Shown one piece after another: positions 15,740 to 17,962 of a stretch of 17,962 bases of DNA (positions are counted from its first letter, which is position 1; each line of letters starts with the position of its first letter). Where the stretch lies: the NCBI GenBank assembly GCA_002862165.1, contig PKCL01000089.1:1-17962 (forward strand), given 5' to 3'. Both the position numbers and the translations under genes were made by a program. Below the pieces are notes generated by a model. That model did no database searches. It was not told the origin of the DNA and worked only from the letters and a program-made list of their open reading frames with translations. Source of the DNA: Planctomycetaceae bacterium. Lineage in GTDB: Bacteria > Planctomycetota > Planctomycetia > Pirellulales > UBA1268.

Positions 15740-16666
15740 ATGTTTCCCGTGTCAGAGGCAGCGATTCACCTTGGGCCAACTCAGATCATCGACACCTTTG
15801 CCGAGGCTTTTCGGCTGAGATTTGCACGACTGTTCGTAACGGCACACGACGCGTCGTGGGTTGAAGCTGGTGTGCAGTCATTTTGTGGGTATGGGACGAG
15901 CGTTATTGGTTGTGATGCAGAAGTTGGTCTTGAGCGATTTATTGCTCCGGATGAAAGTCCTGACGGTCGCCCCGGCGCCTCTCTTCTGGCGTTTGGTTTT
16001 AGTGTCGAATCTCTTGCCGAAGCAGTGTCACAAAGAACTGGCCAGTGTCTCCTGACATGCCCCACAACAGCCGTTTTCGATGGATTGTCAGAGGCAGAAG
16101 AGCGAATTCCACTAGGGCAACGCATTCGGTTCTTTGGTGATGGTTTTGAGAAAACAAAGGTGTTCGATGAACGACGGTACTGGCGTGTACCGGTGATGGA
16201 TGGAGAGTTTGTTGTTGAAGAAACGTGTGGTGTTGCCAAAGGTGTTGGTGGAGGTAATGTCATTATTCAGGGCAACTCTCTTGATATCGTGCTGGCGTCG
16301 GCCAAACGGGCAGTCGATGCCATTGCGGCTGTACGAGGAGTAATGACTCCGTTTCCCGGTGGTGTCGTGCGGTCCGGAAGTAAAGTCGGATCACGATATG
16401 CGGCCCTGAAGGCTTCTACCAACGATGCATTTTGTCCCAGCCTCGTAGGTAGGGTTTCTACCGAGCTTGTACCTGAGGTTGCTGCCTGTCTTGAAATCGT
16501 CATTGATGGTGAAAACGAAGGCGTTGTTTCTGAAGCTATGGCAGTTGCGATACAGTCGGCAGTGGGCGAGGGCATTTTGGCCGTATCTGCTGGTAACTAT
16601 GGTGGCAAGCTGGGTAAGGTTCATTTTCACCTTCACCAGATTCTTCGTGAAGCCGGTTTGGCCTAG
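15740..16666 (+). CDS. ftr: Formylmethanofuran:tetrahydromethanopterin formyltransferase
   Basis: This 308-residue enzyme (Ftr, called FhcD in methylotrophs) transfers a formyl group between methanofuran and tetrahydromethanopterin. In bacteria it works in formaldehyde/formate C1 oxidation, in archaea in methanogenesis. Length and motifs match the family throughout: DTFAEAF (18-24), GYGTSVIGCDAEVGLE (50-65), DESPDGRPG (71-79), RFFGDG (130-135), MDGEFVVEE (153-161), PFPGGVV (204-210), GSKVGSRYA (213-221), ASTNDAFCPSL (225-235) and SAGNYGGKLG (283-292). The ATG at 15740 directly abuts the AAAAGG; a GTG at 15749 lies 8 bases after AAAGGA and is a plausible alternative start, giving 305 residues. 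No other methanofuran/H4MPT genes are next to it. H4MPT-linked C1 genes are known from several Planctomycetes, often dispersed. Confidence 0.95.
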   Translation: MFPVSEAAIHLGPTQIIDTFAEAFRLRFARLFVTAHDASWVEAGVQSFCGYGTSVIGCDAEVGLERFIAPDESPDGRPGASLLAFGFSVESLAEAVSQRTGQCLLTCPTTAVFDGLSEAEERIPLGQRIRFFGDGFEKTKVFDERRYWRVPVMDGEFVVEETCGVAKGVGGGNVIIQGNSLDIVLASAKRAVDAIAAVRGVMTPFPGGVVRSGSKVGSRYAALKASTNDAFCPSLVGRVSTELVPEVAACLEIVIDGENEGVVSEAMAVAIQSAVGEGILAVSAGNYGGKLGKVHFHLHQILREAGLA

Positions 16667-16679
16667 TGAGTCGAACCTG

Positions 16680-16701
16680 GGTCGTTTTTTGTGAAACGGC
16701 C
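16680..16701 (+). terminator. Possible weak terminator hairpin after ftr
   Basis: GGTCGTTT (16680-16687) pairs with AAACGGCC (16694-16701), with one G-U pair and a 6-base loop TTTGTG, starting 14 bases after the ftr stop. Only two T's follow, so termination would be weak and read-through into the next gene is possible. Confidence 0.3.
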
Positions 16702-16778
16702 TTCTGCTGATCGCCCATCTTTGGTACTTCCCCAGATGTTCTGGTCGATTTTGCGACCGTCCCATCAGGAGTGGAGTC

Positions 16779-17962
16779 ATGGAAAAGCGTCCATCGCGTC
16801 AGGATTTTGTTGTACCACCGAAAGGCGTCTCGGTGACGTCTATGGTTATTGGAGTCGCGTTATGCGGACTCGCTGGTTTTGCTGTGGTGTGGCTTGCCGG
16901 ACTTGGCCGTACTGTACCTACTATTCAGTCTCCAATTCCTTCAGCGGCAACAAACTCTTCTGTGTCCTCTCCTCAAAAAGAAGGATCACCCGCACTTGTT
17001 GTACAGCCAGCCAAAGAAGTACAGCAGAGTCGTTTTTCATCAGTCGGCTCACAGACCTATCAAGAATCTGGTCGCATCGACGATTATCCAGCGCGTCCAG
17101 CGTCTTTTGAAAAAACTATTGAAAAGAATGCTTCCTTCGACAAAGCCACTGACGAAGAGCGAGCAGGAAAAAATACAGTTGATACGGAATCCTCTGAATT
17201 GTCTCGTTTTTCAGCGAAGCAGATATCGCCCCCTACGCTTGAGGCGGTTGATGAACAGCCTGTTGCCAAAGAATCATCCGACGCCCCGGTGGAAGGTGAC
17301 CAGGACGATTCTCTTGCTGGTGTGATTGCAAAGCCAATACCCACACCACCGTTACACAAGAACACGAGTGCAAATACCAAGAAGCTCGTTCCTCCTGTTT
17401 CACAACAGGAGTCATCGCCGAACAAAGATGTGCTGACTGACGATGTGCTGGCTGCCGATGCGGTGGCTACCGATGCGCTACCTGACGATGTGCTGGCTGA
17501 CCAGGTCACTCAAGATATGTTCACAAAGCCGGACGGAGTAGCTTCACATGCGACCACGTCAGCAGTCATTGATGTGCAGGACAAGGCTCGTTACAAATCG
17601 CTTGAAACGCCTGAAATCATATCGAAGAAAGCTTCGCAATCAGATGCATTGCAAGAATTGTCCTCGAAGCACTCGGCAGAGGAACTCGGAGGAAATAGAG
17701 ATGCAAAAAATAAAGAAAAGACATTGCTGTCTTTTGCAAAGCCGGCACCAGAAATCATTCGTGAAAAACAGTTTGAAAGTAAAAAAGAGAGTCTTGTAGG
17801 ACAAGATAACCCAGGGCCGGATCGTCTGCAGGCTAAACCGCTTGCGAAAGCCACGAAGGCACCCATGCCTCAGGCACCTGGTGTGGTTGCGAATGAAGCC
17901 CCCAGCCCACCTCAGCCACTTGCGTCGACAAAAAATGCGTCACCACTCTCTGCAAATTCAAA
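16779..17962 (+). CDS. Membrane-anchored, largely disordered protein, truncated by the window edge
   Basis: The frame is open from this ATG for 394 codons to the end of the window with no stop, so the 3' end is missing. AGGAG (16767-16771) lies 7 bases before the ATG. A short basic N-terminus (EKRPSRQ) is followed by one hydrophobic segment at about residues 19-42, then by a long Ser/Pro/Lys/Glu/Ala-rich tail with no visible fold. Residues 217-241 are five copies of a 5-residue unit of the DVLAD type. This layout, a single membrane anchor with a long disordered extracytoplasmic linker, often precedes a C-terminal domain such as a peptidoglycan-binding or TonB-like module, which would be outside the window. 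I do not recognise the family. ftr is 112 bases upstream on the same strand; a functional link is not shown. Confidence 0.82.
   Translation, partial: MEKRPSRQDFVVPPKGVSVTSMVIGVALCGLAGFAVVWLAGLGRTVPTIQSPIPSAATNSSVSSPQKEGSPALVVQPAKEVQQSRFSSVGSQTYQESGRIDDYPARPASFEKTIEKNASFDKATDEERAGKNTVDTESSELSRFSAKQISPPTLEAVDEQPVAKESSDAPVEGDQDDSLAGVIAKPIPTPPLHKNTSANTKKLVPPVSQQESSPNKDVLTDDVLAADAVATDALPDDVLADQVTQDMFTKPDGVASHATTSAVIDVQDKARYKSLETPEIISKKASQSDALQELSSKHSAEELGGNRDAKNKEKTLLSFAKPAPEIIREKQFESKKESLVGQDNPGPDRLQAKPLAKATKAPMPQAPGVVANEAPSPPQPLASTKNASPLSANS
17427..17501 (+). repeat. Five tandem 15-bp coding repeats
   Basis: Five 15-base units of the form GATGTGCTGGCTGAC encode DVLTD, DVLAA, DAVAT, DALPD and DVLAD. 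A sixth, decayed unit (QVTQD) follows at 17502-17516. Nucleotide similarity is high between units 1, 2 and 5, indicating recent tandem duplication inside the disordered tail of the terminal gene. Confidence 0.8.

Overview
The window reads as chromosomal DNA from a bacterium of the Planctomycetota (inference). The pointers are a bacterial formylmethanofuran:H4MPT formyltransferase, a SEC-C/TPR protein ending in a Trp-Thr-Pro tail, a large secreted protein of unrecognised family, and moderate GC with long, sparsely packed genes. I see no insertion sequence, prophage, CRISPR array, tRNA or rRNA.

Bases 1-9720 form a nitrogen-assimilation region. A LysR-type regulator (147-1106) precedes gltB and gltD, the two subunits of NADPH-glutamate synthase (1223-7498), all on the plus strand. 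Converging on them from the minus strand is a P-II signal protein gene, glnB/glnK type (7588-7926). It has a textbook sigma-54 -24/-12 promoter at 8041-8056. Immediately upstream of that promoter, also on the minus strand, lies a sigma-54 enhancer-binding activator (8281-9720). Its N-terminal receiver-like domain has lost the phosphoacceptor aspartate and most other phosphorylation residues. The lysR and gltB upstream regions share a dyad, TGGC-N5-GCCA, with T-N11-A geometry. This is a good candidate operator for the LysR protein. A 13-bp perfect hairpin separates gltD from glnB.

Bases 9974-13308 carry two plus-strand genes that nearly overlap: a SEC-C zinc-motif/TPR protein and ribD (bifunctional riboflavin deaminase/reductase). 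A minus-strand gene for a large exported protein of unknown function (13294-15483) converges on ribD and overlaps its 3' end by 15 bases.

Bases 15740-17962 start with a stand-alone ftr/fhcD-type gene for tetrahydromethanopterin-linked C1 metabolism, preceded by a strong leader hairpin. It is followed by the 5' part of a gene that runs off the window, encoding a single-pass membrane protein with a long disordered, repeat-bearing tail.

Most of the window is recognisable housekeeping metabolism. The points most worth a second look are the sigma-54 glnB promoter beside a pseudo-receiver activator, the shared lysR/gltB dyad, and the structured leader of the ftr gene.
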